Shown piece by piece: positions 1-8,573 of a stretch of 64,000 bases of DNA. Position numbers and translations under genes: made by a program. The notes under the pieces were generated by a model that had not been told where the DNA came from, made no database searches, and saw only the letters and a list, made by a program, of their open reading frames with translations. This DNA comes from Thermoflexales bacterium (GTDB taxonomy: Bacteria > Chloroflexota > Anaerolineae > J036 > Brachytrichaceae). The stretch lies in the NCBI GenBank assembly GCA_025056965.1, contig JANWVF010000022.1, positions 18,402 to 82,401 on the forward strand, given 5' to 3'. How positions within the stretch are numbered: position 1 is the stretch's first letter; every line of letters starts with the position of its first letter.

Positions 1-147
1 CCCGAAGCGCCGGAAGAGAAGACGGGCGTGGTCGCCAACGTGGTCTTCCCCACCGGCGTGGATGTGCGCGAAGGCGGGCGCCTGGACGTCTACTATGGCA
101 TGGCCGACTTCTACATCGGCGTCGCGCGAATGACGCTGCCGGACTAG
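1..147 (+). CDS. Glycoside phosphorylase, GH130 family (C-terminal fragment)
   Basis: The reading frame is open from the first base and ends with TAG at 145-147, so only the last 48 residues are visible. They contain VVFPTGVD followed by GRLDVYYGMAD and IGVAR, the C-terminal strand pattern of GH130 beta-mannoside phosphorylases and related five-bladed propeller enzymes, which cleave mannosides with phosphate. The stop codon overlaps the stop of convergent cobS by four bases. The substrate cannot be inferred from this fragment. The family call rests on recalled motif similarity. Confidence 0.7.
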   Translation, partial: PEAPEEKTGVVANVVFPTGVDVREGGRLDVYYGMADFYIGVARMTLPD

Positions 148-929
148 AACGGCCGCGCGCTCATTGCGGCCAGCGCGATCACCTCACCTATTTCACACAT
201 TGCGCCATAGGTGTCGCCGGTCAATCCGCCCAGCGCTTTGGTCCAACGCGCGAAGATGAGATGAGCAGCCAGCAGCACTAACGCGATCGTCATCGCGCCG
301 CGCAGCAGGGCCATCGGCCAAACTTGCGGCGGCCGGCCGAGCACGCATGCGACCGCGACAATGACCAACATCTGCAGAGTGGCGAAGACGAAGTCGCCGC
401 GCCGGATGAAATCGCGGAAGCTTCGCCCCAGGCCGCCTTCGCGCGCGGCCGGGAAGAAGAAGATGCCGTAGAGATCGGCCCAGCGGCCAAGCGCCGCGGC
501 GACCGGCACGGCACGCACCCAATCCGCGCCGGCGGCGGTGAGGAAGGCCAGCTTGAGCAGGATGACCGCCACCAGCGCGAGCGCACCCATTGCGCCAATG
601 CGGCTGTCCTTCATGATCTCCAGCTTGCGCTCGCGGGGGCGCCAGCTCATGACGGCGTCGAATGTGTCGCTCAAACCGTCCAGGTGCAGGCCGGCAGTGA
701 TGACGGCGATGGCGATCACCACGGCTACCGCGCGCGCAAAGTCGCCCCACAACGCCCCGGCGGCCCATCCCGCGGCGCATGCGAGCAGGCCGATGAGCGC
801 GCCGACGGCTGGAAACCAGGCCATCGCGCGCGCGATCGTCTCCTCGTAGTTCTCTCGGGTCATCGGTGGCATGAAGGGCAGCGGGATGAGCGTTAAAAAG
901 CGAATCGCTTCGAGGAATCCGTTGAGCAT
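144..929 (-). CDS. cobS: Adenosylcobinamide-GDP ribazoletransferase CobS
   Basis: The 261-residue polytopic membrane protein carries the CobS hallmarks: an N-terminal LNGFLEAIRFLTLIPLP segment, the AWFPAVGALIG helix, and the HLDGLSDTFDAVMS acidic motif near residues 82-96, followed by ERKLEIMKDSRIGAMGA. CobS joins adenosylcobinamide-GDP to alpha-ribazole in the last steps of cobalamin assembly at the inner membrane. The length is normal for the family. It lies 67 nt downstream of a histidine phosphatase on the same strand, which could act as CobC in the same nucleotide-loop pathway. No other cobalamin gene is in view. Confidence 0.93.
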   Translation of the reverse strand: MLNGFLEAIRFLTLIPLPFMPPMTRENYEETIARAMAWFPAVGALIGLLACAAGWAAGALWGDFARAVAVVIAIAVITAGLHLDGLSDTFDAVMSWRPRERKLEIMKDSRIGAMGALALVAVILLKLAFLTAAGADWVRAVPVAAALGRWADLYGIFFFPAAREGGLGRSFRDFIRRGDFVFATLQMLVIVAVACVLGRPPQVWPMALLRGAMTIALVLLAAHLIFARWTKALGGLTGDTYGAMCEIGEVIALAAMSARPF

Positions 930-996
930 CGGGCAGATTACCGGGAGTGATGGCCGACAAAGCGAGTATGTGACGTCGGCCGGCGAATGGCTCGGC

Positions 997-1632
997 CTAA
1001 GTCGCTCGTTGGGGATGCGAGAGCGGTGGCGTGTAATTCACCGTGCGCAGGATCGTCGTCGTGGGGTAGCAATCCAAGCCGGTGGCGCTGCCGAGATCAA
1101 TCCGCCAGCGCCAATGCTCGGTTGGCGACGTCCCCATGAGTAAGCAGAGCAACGACTGGATCGGGCCGCTGTGGGTCACGACGATCACGCGGCGGCCGGA
1201 GAAGTGCGCGCCGAGGTCCTCCCAGGCTTGGCGGACGCGCTGCAGCAACTGCCCCAGCGACTCGCCGCCCTGAGGCGCGTGATTGAGTGGGTCGGCGAAG
1301 CGCGCTGCGACATCGCGCGGGTAGCGCTGCGCAGCTTCGCGATAGGTCAGCCCTTCCCAGACCCCATGCGACGCCTCGCGCCAGCGCGCGTCGCCCAGCG
1401 TCGGGATGTTGCGCTCGCCCTTGATCGCCCGTGCCGTTGCTTCGGTGCGGATCAGCGCGCTATGCACAATCACATCTACCTTGCGTGCGGCGAAGAAGCG
1501 CGCCAGCGCTTGCGCCTGACGCTCACCGAGCGCGGTGAGCGGGCGGTCAGTGACGCTCATGTAGCGGCGGGCGGCGTTCCAATCCGCCTGCCCGTGCCGC
1601 ACCAACCAAACGCTGCGCGGTACGCCGGACAT
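997..1632 (-). CDS. Histidine phosphatase family protein, possible alpha-ribazole phosphatase
   Basis: A 211-residue phosphoglycerate-mutase-like phosphatase. The catalytic RHG motif is in VWLVRHGQADWN near the N-terminus, and the second catalytic histidine is in VVTHSGPIQSLL. The family uses a phosphohistidine intermediate to remove phosphate from small molecules. Because cobS follows on the same strand, a CobC role (dephosphorylating alpha-ribazole phosphate) is likely but not proven by sequence. I chose ATG at 1632; a TTG two codons upstream (1638) is also in frame. A weak TAGCCT box at 1641-1646 sits 8 nt before the ATG. Confidence 0.8.
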   Translation of the reverse strand: MSGVPRSVWLVRHGQADWNAARRYMSVTDRPLTALGERQAQALARFFAARKVDVIVHSALIRTEATARAIKGERNIPTLGDARWREASHGVWEGLTYREAAQRYPRDVAARFADPLNHAPQGGESLGQLLQRVRQAWEDLGAHFSGRRVIVVTHSGPIQSLLCLLMGTSPTEHWRWRIDLGSATGLDCYPTTTILRTVNYTPPLSHPQRAT

Positions 1633-1691
1633 ACGCAATCAGGCTACCACGGATGCCCTTGCGTCAGTGCTGCGCTTCAGTCGGACTTGGC

Positions 1692-1697
1692 GATAAT
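1692..1697 (+). promoter_or_regulatory. -10 box of trpD, near-leaderless
   Basis: GATAAT at 1692-1697 is followed by only 8 nt before GTG at 1706. Transcription would begin at or next to the start codon. No Shine-Dalgarno sequence is present. Confidence 0.5.
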
Positions 1698-1705
1698 CCC
1701 GTTTT

Positions 1706-2749
1706 GTGATGATCCAACAAGCCATTGCCAAGTTGTTCACCCACACTTCGCTGACCGCCGAGGAGGCGGAGGAGACGATGAACGAGATCATGCGCGGCAC
1801 AGCCACGCCGGCGCAGATCGGCGCTTATCTGGCTGCGCTGCACATGAAGGGCGAAACCGCCGACGAGATTGTCGGCAGCATGCGCGCGCTGCGGGCGCAC
1901 ATGGCGCGCATCCCCACCCACCAACCCAAGCTGATTGATATCGTGGGCACCGGCGGCGATCGCTCGAATACCTTTAACATCAGCACGACGACGGCCTTCG
2001 TGGTAGCCGGCGCCGGCGTGCCAGTGGCCAAGCACGGCAACCGCGCCGCGTCGTCGCAAAGCGGCAGCGCCGACGTGCTCAACGCGCTGGGCGTGAAGGT
2101 GGACTTGACGCCGGAGCAGGTAGGCCGCTGCATAGACGAGATCGGCATCGGCTTCGCGTTTGCACCGGTGCATCATCCGGCGATGAAGAACGTGGCCGGC
2201 CCGCGCCGCGAGATCGGCCAACGCACTATCTTCAACATCATCGGCCCGCCCAGCAACCCGGCCTTCGCCCGGCATCACCTGCTGGGAGTGTGGGATCGGC
2301 GCTACGTGCCGATCATGGCCAACGTGTTGGTGCAGCTGGAAGACGTGCACGCTTTGGTGGTCAGCGGCTCATCGCCGCAAGTAGCCGGCATTGACGAACT
2401 CACCACGGTGGGGCCGAACACAGTGGCCGAGGTGCGCCACGGCCAGGTGACCGAGTATCAGCTTGACGCGCTGGACTACGGCTTCAAGCCGGCGACGCTG
2501 GATGACCTGGGCGGCGGCTCACCGGATTTCAACGCGGCAATTACCCGCGCCATTCTGTCCGGCGAGGATGTTCAGGCTCGCTGCGACGTAGTGTTGCTGA
2601 ACGCCGGCGCCGCGCTATATGCCGCTGATGCTGCGCCGGATATCGCAACCGGCATCGAGATGGCGCGCGAGAGCATCCGCAGCGGAGCCGCTTTGAAGAA
2701 ACTAGAGGCGTTGATCGCGCTAAGCCAGAAGCTAGGCAGCGGCGGCTAG
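1706..2749 (+). CDS. trpD: Anthranilate phosphoribosyltransferase TrpD
   Basis: The 347-residue protein has all family motifs: DIVGTGGDRSNTFNIST for the PRPP-binding glycine-rich loop, VAKHGNRAASS for the KHGNR motif, and FAFAPVHHPAMKNVAGPRRE for anthranilate binding and catalysis. It transfers the phosphoribosyl group from PRPP to anthranilate, the second step of the tryptophan branch. Length matches the family. The frame opens with GTG at 1706 and ATG at 1709; either may be used. It stands alone: no other trp gene is visible. It ends 10 nt before the convergent argininosuccinate synthase fusion. Confidence 0.95.
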   Translation: MMIQQAIAKLFTHTSLTAEEAEETMNEIMRGTATPAQIGAYLAALHMKGETADEIVGSMRALRAHMARIPTHQPKLIDIVGTGGDRSNTFNISTTTAFVVAGAGVPVAKHGNRAASSQSGSADVLNALGVKVDLTPEQVGRCIDEIGIGFAFAPVHHPAMKNVAGPRREIGQRTIFNIIGPPSNPAFARHHLLGVWDRRYVPIMANVLVQLEDVHALVVSGSSPQVAGIDELTTVGPNTVAEVRHGQVTEYQLDALDYGFKPATLDDLGGGSPDFNAAITRAILSGEDVQARCDVVLLNAGAALYAADAAPDIATGIEMARESIRSGAALKKLEALIALSQKLGSGG

Positions 2750-2759
2750 GCGCACGCCG

Positions 2760-4667
2760 CTATTTGCCGTTGTGTGACGTCGAGCGCGTTATGCGGCGCT
2801 GGTCGAGTTGCGCCTTCACTCGCATCGGCAGGCCGTAGAGCTTGACGAAGCCATCGGCGTCGTCGTGGTCGTAAGTGGCGTCGGTGTTAAAGGTAGCCAA
2901 GTCTTCGCGATAGAGCGAGTAAGCGGCGCGGCGCTGCACGACCATCGCGTTGCCTTTGAACAGCTTAACGCGCACGCTGCCGGTCACGTCGCGCTGGGTG
3001 ACGGTGACGAAAGCCTGCAGCGCGTCGCGCAGCGGGGTGAACCATTGGCCGTTGTACACCAACTCGGCGTATTTCAAGGCCACGATTTGTTTGAAGTGCA
3101 TGGTCTCCCGGTCAAGCGTGATCTCCTCCAGCCCCTGATGGGCGACGCGCAGGATGGTGCCGCCGGGCGCTTCGTCCAGTCGGCGTGACTTCATGCCGAT
3201 CAGTCGGTTCTCCACGATGTCGGCGCGGCCGATGCCGTGCAGCGACCCGATCTCGTTCAGTCGCTCGATGAGCGCGGCGCCGCCCAGGGCGACGCCGTTC
3301 AACCGCTTGGGGATGCCGCTAACGAATTCGATCTCAACGTACTCCGGGCGATCGGGCGTCTCCTCGATGGCGTTCGTCCACTCCCACAGGTGTTCCTCCG
3401 GCTCATACTCCAGATCTTCCAATCGGCCGCCCTCGTGGTTGAAGTGCCAGAGGTTCTCATCCATCGTGTAGATGCCCTTCTCGTATTCGCCCAGCGGCAC
3501 GCCGCGCGACCGGGCGTATTCGTAGACCTCTTGACGGCCGTCGAACTCCCATTCGCGCCACGGGGCGATCACGCGCAGCTTGGGGTTCATCGCCATATAG
3601 GTCAGCTCGAAGCGCACCTGATCGTTGCCTTTGCCGGTCGCGCCGTGCGCCACGGCGTCGGCGCCCTCGGCCTCGGCCACGTCTACTTGGTGCTTGGCGA
3701 TGAGCGGGCGCGAGATGGACGAGCCGAGCAGGTACTTGTTCTCGTAAATCGCCCCGCTTTGGATCAGCGGGAAGAGATACTCGTTCGCGAACTCGTCGCG
3801 CAGATCCTTGATGATGACCTTGCTCGCGCCGGTGCGCAGCGCTTTTTGCCGGATGGCCTCGAAGTCCTCGCGCTGGCCGATGTTGGCGACGAAGCAGATC
3901 ACCTCGCAGCCGTAGTTCTCGATCAGCCACGGCACGATGGCCGATGAGTCGAGGCCGCCGTTGTAGGCCAAGACGACCTTCTGCACGCCGCGCTTGGGCG
4001 TGGTCAGGCGTGGTGCGTGGTGCGTCTTAACCTCCTCGGCCAGGCGGGTGACCGTCTCCAGCGGGATGAGGTTCTCGCGGCTGACGGCGCGCCGCGCAAT
4101 GCGGCCGGCCTGGATGGCTTGCAGCACGCGCTCGCGATCTTCCGGCGTGACGTGAATGGCAGCCGACTCGCCGGGGTGCAACGGCATCATCACGGCGACC
4201 TCGTCGCAGTTCTCCAGCATCGGGCAGGCCACGCAGTCGTTCCACACCTTCTCCGGGAAGAACTCCTTAGGTGCTACGCTGAAGCCGCACTTCTCGAAGA
4301 AGCCGACGACGCGGGTGAGCGCGAAGATGGTGCCGAATTGGCGCCGGCGCGCCTCCTCGACCAGGGCTGCGACGAGCCGCTGACCGATGCCGGCGCCGCG
4401 TGCGGCTTCGTCCACAGCCAGCGAACGCAGCTCAACCAGCGTGGAGTTCATCGGCAGCAGCGAGCCGCAGCCGACTATCCTGCCTTGTGCGCCGTGCGCG
4501 TCTCTCTGTTCGGCCACCATGAAGTTGCCGATGTGCGCGCGAACGCTGGCCTCGCCGCGTGGCAACAGGCCGCCCTTGCGCGCGTTCTGCGCGATCAGCA
4601 GCACGATGGCCGGCACATCGTCGAGCGTCGCGGGTCGAATAGTGATGGTCACGGGCGTTTGATCCAA
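2760..4667 (-). CDS. Bifunctional GNAT-type N-acetylglutamate synthase / argininosuccinate synthase
   Basis: A 635-residue fusion. Residues about 8-162 are a GNAT acetyltransferase with the acetyl-CoA loop ARGAGIG (about 89-95) and the ending GFFEKCGFS then KVWNDCVACPMLENC, which is the signature of the short ArgA-type N-acetylglutamate synthase. A charged linker follows. Residues about 228-635 are a full argininosuccinate synthase with the ATP loop AYNGGLDSS (234-242) and AHGATGKGNDQVRFE. The usual loop is SGGLDTS, so two positions differ conservatively. The enzyme would catalyse the first and the argininosuccinate steps of arginine synthesis. No in-frame stop separates the domains. It follows the antitoxin ORF by 3 nt. 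The start is TTG at 4667 or GTG at 4652; neither has a clear Shine-Dalgarno sequence. Confidence 0.88.
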   Translation of the reverse strand: MDQTPVTITIRPATLDDVPAIVLLIAQNARKGGLLPRGEASVRAHIGNFMVAEQRDAHGAQGRIVGCGSLLPMNSTLVELRSLAVDEAARGAGIGQRLVAALVEEARRRQFGTIFALTRVVGFFEKCGFSVAPKEFFPEKVWNDCVACPMLENCDEVAVMMPLHPGESAAIHVTPEDRERVLQAIQAGRIARRAVSRENLIPLETVTRLAEEVKTHHAPRLTTPKRGVQKVVLAYNGGLDSSAIVPWLIENYGCEVICFVANIGQREDFEAIRQKALRTGASKVIIKDLRDEFANEYLFPLIQSGAIYENKYLLGSSISRPLIAKHQVDVAEAEGADAVAHGATGKGNDQVRFELTYMAMNPKLRVIAPWREWEFDGRQEVYEYARSRGVPLGEYEKGIYTMDENLWHFNHEGGRLEDLEYEPEEHLWEWTNAIEETPDRPEYVEIEFVSGIPKRLNGVALGGAALIERLNEIGSLHGIGRADIVENRLIGMKSRRLDEAPGGTILRVAHQGLEEITLDRETMHFKQIVALKYAELVYNGQWFTPLRDALQAFVTVTQRDVTGSVRVKLFKGNAMVVQRRAAYSLYREDLATFNTDATYDHDDADGFVKLYGLPMRVKAQLDQRRITRSTSHNGK

Positions 4668-4670
4668 CCT

Positions 4671-4934
4671 TTACGTCAGTTTGTCTCTGACGCCACCGAA
4701 AACCTCATCAATTTGATCCGTCGTGATCTCCGACCAGTCAACCTGCTCGCGCCAGCGCAGATACGCCGACCAGAAGTCTAGCTTTGGCTGCGTCAGTCGC
4801 TCGTATTCTTGCAGCGAGACGGTGACGGCAACCGGCTTCCCGCGTCGCAGCAGCTTGACTGGCTCGCCATTCTCGACTTCGCGCATGATCTTCGCCAGAT
4901 TGTTGTTCGCCTCGGCCATCGAATACTCGGTCAT
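4671..4934 (-). CDS. Phd/YefM-type antitoxin, orphan
   Basis: An 87-residue protein beginning MTEYSMAEANNNLAKIMREV and containing GEPVKLLRRGKPVAVTVSLQEYERL, the DNA-binding and dimerisation core of Phd/YefM antitoxins. The C-terminal 35 residues are the variable, toxin-binding part in this family. ATG at 4934 is chosen over the longer frame because GGGAGGGG lies 5 nt upstream and the longer version would overlap argG. No toxin gene adjoins it. It sits between two argininosuccinate synthase genes on the same strand, 19 nt after one and 3 nt before the other, so it is co-transcribed with them. It may act in trans, be a relic, or regulate the operon; the sequence does not decide. Confidence 0.82.
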   Translation of the reverse strand: MTEYSMAEANNNLAKIMREVENGEPVKLLRRGKPVAVTVSLQEYERLTQPKLDFWSAYLRWREQVDWSEITTDQIDEVFGGVRDKLT

Positions 4935-4953
4935 TTGTCCCCTCCCGCATGGT

Positions 4954-6330
<1,377 letters not shown>

Positions 6331-6397
6331 TCAAATTCAGGGCTCAGCTTGCGAGCGTAGCGTCCGGCGAAAGCAAGCAGGTGATCCTCGCTCCCGC

Positions 6398-7186
6398 CTA
6401 CGCCGCGCGCGTGAATATCGTCCCGCCATCGCTCGCCAGGCCAGCTAGGTCGGTGATGCGCACCCGGCGCACACCCGCGTCGAGCGCGTCGAGCGCCGCG
6501 CGCACCTTAGGGATCATGCCGCCGGAGATTACGCCGTCGGCGATCAGCGCCTCTGCCTGCGCCGCAGAGAGGTGCGGCATCAGCGACCGGTCGCGGTCGA
6601 GCACGCCGGGCACGTTGGTCAAGAACGTGAGCAGGCTGGCGTCCATCGCGCCGGCAATCGCGCCGGCGGCGTGGTCGGCGTTGACGTTGTAGATCTCGCC
6701 ATCCGCGCCGAGCGACATCGGCGAGCATACCGGCGTGAGTCCCTGGGCCAGCCAAGCCGCCAACAGCGCGGCGCGCACACGGATCGGCCGGCCGACGAAG
6801 CCGAGCGCATCGCTGAGTCGCTCTACCCGGATTAGGCCTGCGTCGAGCCCGCTGAGGCCGATGGCGTCCACGCCCTGCGCGAGCAGGACGGCCACCAGCC
6901 GCTTGTTGGCCAGCCCGCTCAGCACCATCAGTGCCGCGTCGCGCGTCTTCGCGTCGGTCACCCGCAAGCCGTCCACAAACTGCGTCGGTGCGTCCAGTGC
7001 GTCGAGCAGCCGGGTCAGCTCCTTGCCGCCGCCGTGCACGATGATGAGCTGCGCACCGGCGCGCTTGATCTGCGCGACGGCCATGGCGAAGCGCGCCGCA
7101 AACGCCGGGTCGTCCAGCTCGTTGCCGCCGACCTTGATCACTTGAACGTCGGCGGGTGGCGTCGTCTCAACGATCTCCATGCTCAT
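6398..7186 (-). CDS. argB: Acetylglutamate kinase ArgB
   Basis: A 262-residue amino-acid kinase. VIKVGGNELDD is the phosphate-binding N-terminal strand, IIVHGGGKELTRLL binds substrate, and NVNADHAAGAIAG and GGMIPKVRAALDA complete the acetylglutamate kinase pattern. It phosphorylates N-acetylglutamate. The length is close to the 258-residue E. coli enzyme and lacks the N-terminal helix that makes other family members arginine-sensitive, so feedback inhibition by arginine is unlikely here. Its start overlaps the argC stop by four bases (ATGA), which implies translational coupling. A LysZ-type role in lysine synthesis is possible for this family, but the neighbouring argG and NAGS genes favour arginine. 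Confidence 0.93.
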   Translation of the reverse strand: MSMEIVETTPPADVQVIKVGGNELDDPAFAARFAMAVAQIKRAGAQLIIVHGGGKELTRLLDALDAPTQFVDGLRVTDAKTRDAALMVLSGLANKRLVAVLLAQGVDAIGLSGLDAGLIRVERLSDALGFVGRPIRVRAALLAAWLAQGLTPVCSPMSLGADGEIYNVNADHAAGAIAGAMDASLLTFLTNVPGVLDRDRSLMPHLSAAQAEALIADGVISGGMIPKVRAALDALDAGVRRVRITDLAGLASDGGTIFTRAA

Positions 7187-8208
7187 CGTAACCCCTCACG
7201 CTCATCCAGGCCGAACATGACGTTCATGTTCTGCACGGCTTGGCCGCTGGCGCCTTTCACCAAGTTATCTATACACGAAACGATTTGCAGGCGGTCGGGC
7301 ATGCCGGCGACCGGATGTACCGAGATCACCGCATAGTTGGTGTGCGCGGCATGCGCAATCGTCGCGATCTGGCCCTTGGGCAACACGCGCACGAACGGCT
7401 CGCCCTCGTAGCGCCGGGCGAAGATCGCGTGCCAGTCTTGCTGCGCCGCCTGTGGAGTAAGTCGGACGTAGATCATGCTCAGCATCCCGCGCGAGATCGG
7501 TAAAAGGTGCGGCGAGAAGAGCACACAAACCTGCCCGTCTCCCCGCCAGGCCGCGTTCATCTCCTGCTCGATCTCCGGCACGTGACGATGCACATGGCCG
7601 ATGTTGTAGGGGGCGAGCGATTCATTCACCTCCACGAAGTGGGTGGCCAGGGACGGCTTGCGGCCTGCGCCGCTCACGCCACTCTTGCTGTCGGCGATGA
7701 CCACCGGATCGGCCAGCGCGCCCAGCTCCAACAACGGCAGCAGGCCGAGGAGGATGCTGGTGGGATAACAGCCCGGATTGGCTACGAGTTGCGCGTTGGC
7801 GATGCCGCACCGGTAGATCTCCGGCAGGCCGTATACGGCCTCGTTCAGTAGCTCGGGATAGGGATGGGGATGTTTGTACCAGTCGGCGTAGGTCGCGGCG
7901 TCGCGCAGCCGGAAGTCCGCGGAGAAGTCTACGACGCGCTTGCCGGCGTCCAGGGCGCGCCGGCAAAGCTCGGCGCTGGCGCCATGCGGCAGACAGGAGA
8001 ACACCACGTCTACGTCATCCAGCGGCGCGTCGTCCGCTTGAACCAGCGGCAGGTCGAACACGCATGGCAGCGCGTCGCTCAGCCGCGCGCCGGCGTGGCT
8101 TTCGCTATGCGCGAAGACGATGCGTACCCGGTGATGCCGCGCCAGCCATCTGACCAGCTCTGCGCCGGTATAGCCGGTCGCCCCGAAGATGCCGACTTTA
8201 ATGATCAT
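7183..8208 (-). CDS. argC: N-acetyl-gamma-glutamyl-phosphate reductase ArgC
   Basis: A 341-residue NADPH-dependent reductase. The nucleotide-binding start is KVGIFGATGYTGAELVRWL, the catalytic cysteine lies in ANPGCYPTSILLGL, and DSKSGVSGAGRKPS and HVPEIEQEM are further family motifs. It makes N-acetylglutamate semialdehyde from the product of ArgB. I start it at the ATG just before IIKVGIFG because the upstream extension in the longer frame is not conserved-looking and lies in the attenuator leader; AGGA precedes this ATG by about 9 nt. It is the first structural gene of the operon. Confidence 0.94.
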   Translation of the reverse strand: MIIKVGIFGATGYTGAELVRWLARHHRVRIVFAHSESHAGARLSDALPCVFDLPLVQADDAPLDDVDVVFSCLPHGASAELCRRALDAGKRVVDFSADFRLRDAATYADWYKHPHPYPELLNEAVYGLPEIYRCGIANAQLVANPGCYPTSILLGLLPLLELGALADPVVIADSKSGVSGAGRKPSLATHFVEVNESLAPYNIGHVHRHVPEIEQEMNAAWRGDGQVCVLFSPHLLPISRGMLSMIYVRLTPQAAQQDWHAIFARRYEGEPFVRVLPKGQIATIAHAAHTNYAVISVHPVAGMPDRLQIVSCIDNLVKGASGQAVQNMNVMFGLDEREGLR

Positions 8209-8270
8209 CGTTTTGTCCTGTCTCCAGTCCGCCGGTTGGCCGCTCGGCGAAGGGCGCGCAGGCAAAATGG

Positions 8271-8307
8271 AAAGCCCCCAACACCGTTGTCGTGTGTCAG
8301 GGGCTTT
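8271..8307 (-). terminator. Candidate attenuator hairpin in the arg leader
   Basis: Read on the minus strand, AAAGCCCC pairs with GGGGCTTT around an inner ACAC/GTGT helix and a loop. It lies 33 nt after the leader-peptide stop and 62 nt before argC. The 3' tail is CCATTTT, so the T-run is poor for an intrinsic terminator. GACACACG within its 5' half (8291-8298) is exactly complementary to CGTGTGTC in the leader ORF (8366-8373), which offers an alternative pairing. Confidence 0.55.
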
Positions 8308-8340
8308 GCTGCGGAAGCCGAGCGCAGTCGAGATTCAGCC

Positions 8341-8421
8341 TCAGCGTGCGCGCGTGCGTGCACCGGACACACGGTCCTTCGCGCGCGGACGACGGAAGCG
8401 GATCTCCGACACTGCCGACAT
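8341..8421 (-). CDS. Arginine-rich leader peptide ahead of argC
   Basis: A 26-codon ORF starting MSAVSEIRFRRPRAK and ending with GARTRAR before TGA. Eight of the 26 codons are Arg (positions 8, 10, 11, 13, 17, 22, 24, 26), all CGC or CGT. Its ATG lies 9 nt after a TATAAT box, matching the near-leaderless starts of other genes in the window. It is followed by a hairpin and then argC. This is the layout of an amino-acid attenuator in which ribosome pausing at Arg codons senses arginine. High GC inflates Arg content in random frames, so the call is tentative. Confidence 0.45.
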   Translation of the reverse strand: MSAVSEIRFRRPRAKDRVSGARTRAR

Positions 8422-8430
8422 TTCGACCGC

Positions 8431-8436
8431 ATTATA
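8431..8436 (-). promoter_or_regulatory. -10 box of the arginine operon
   Basis: A perfect TATAAT on the minus strand. The best -35 candidate at 17 nt spacing is TTCGCT, which is weak. The predicted transcript starts near 8424 and runs about 215 nt to argC. Between 8437 and 8573 I see no gene or further signal. Confidence 0.55.
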
Positions 8437-8573
8437 TGACATCACACCGCTCAAGCGAATGCTGCTGCCGCGACAGGAGACGGATGCCCCCGCTACACTA
8501 GCCCGAGTGCGTCACCCTCGCGCAGCGGAGATTCCGCTCGTCGTGTGGCCAAATTGTCTGTTGCTTGGTTCAT

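Noticed and set aside
8205..8432. Longer Arg-rich minus-strand ORF (75 codons) across the arg leader
   Set aside because: Its ATG lies inside the predicted -10 box, so it could not be transcribed from that promoter. The 26-codon ORF starting at 8421 fits better.
8437..8573. Possible tRNA(Sec) next to selA
   Set aside because: No cloverleaf with anticodon TCA, long variable arm or T-loop could be found in this stretch or at 9984-10101.
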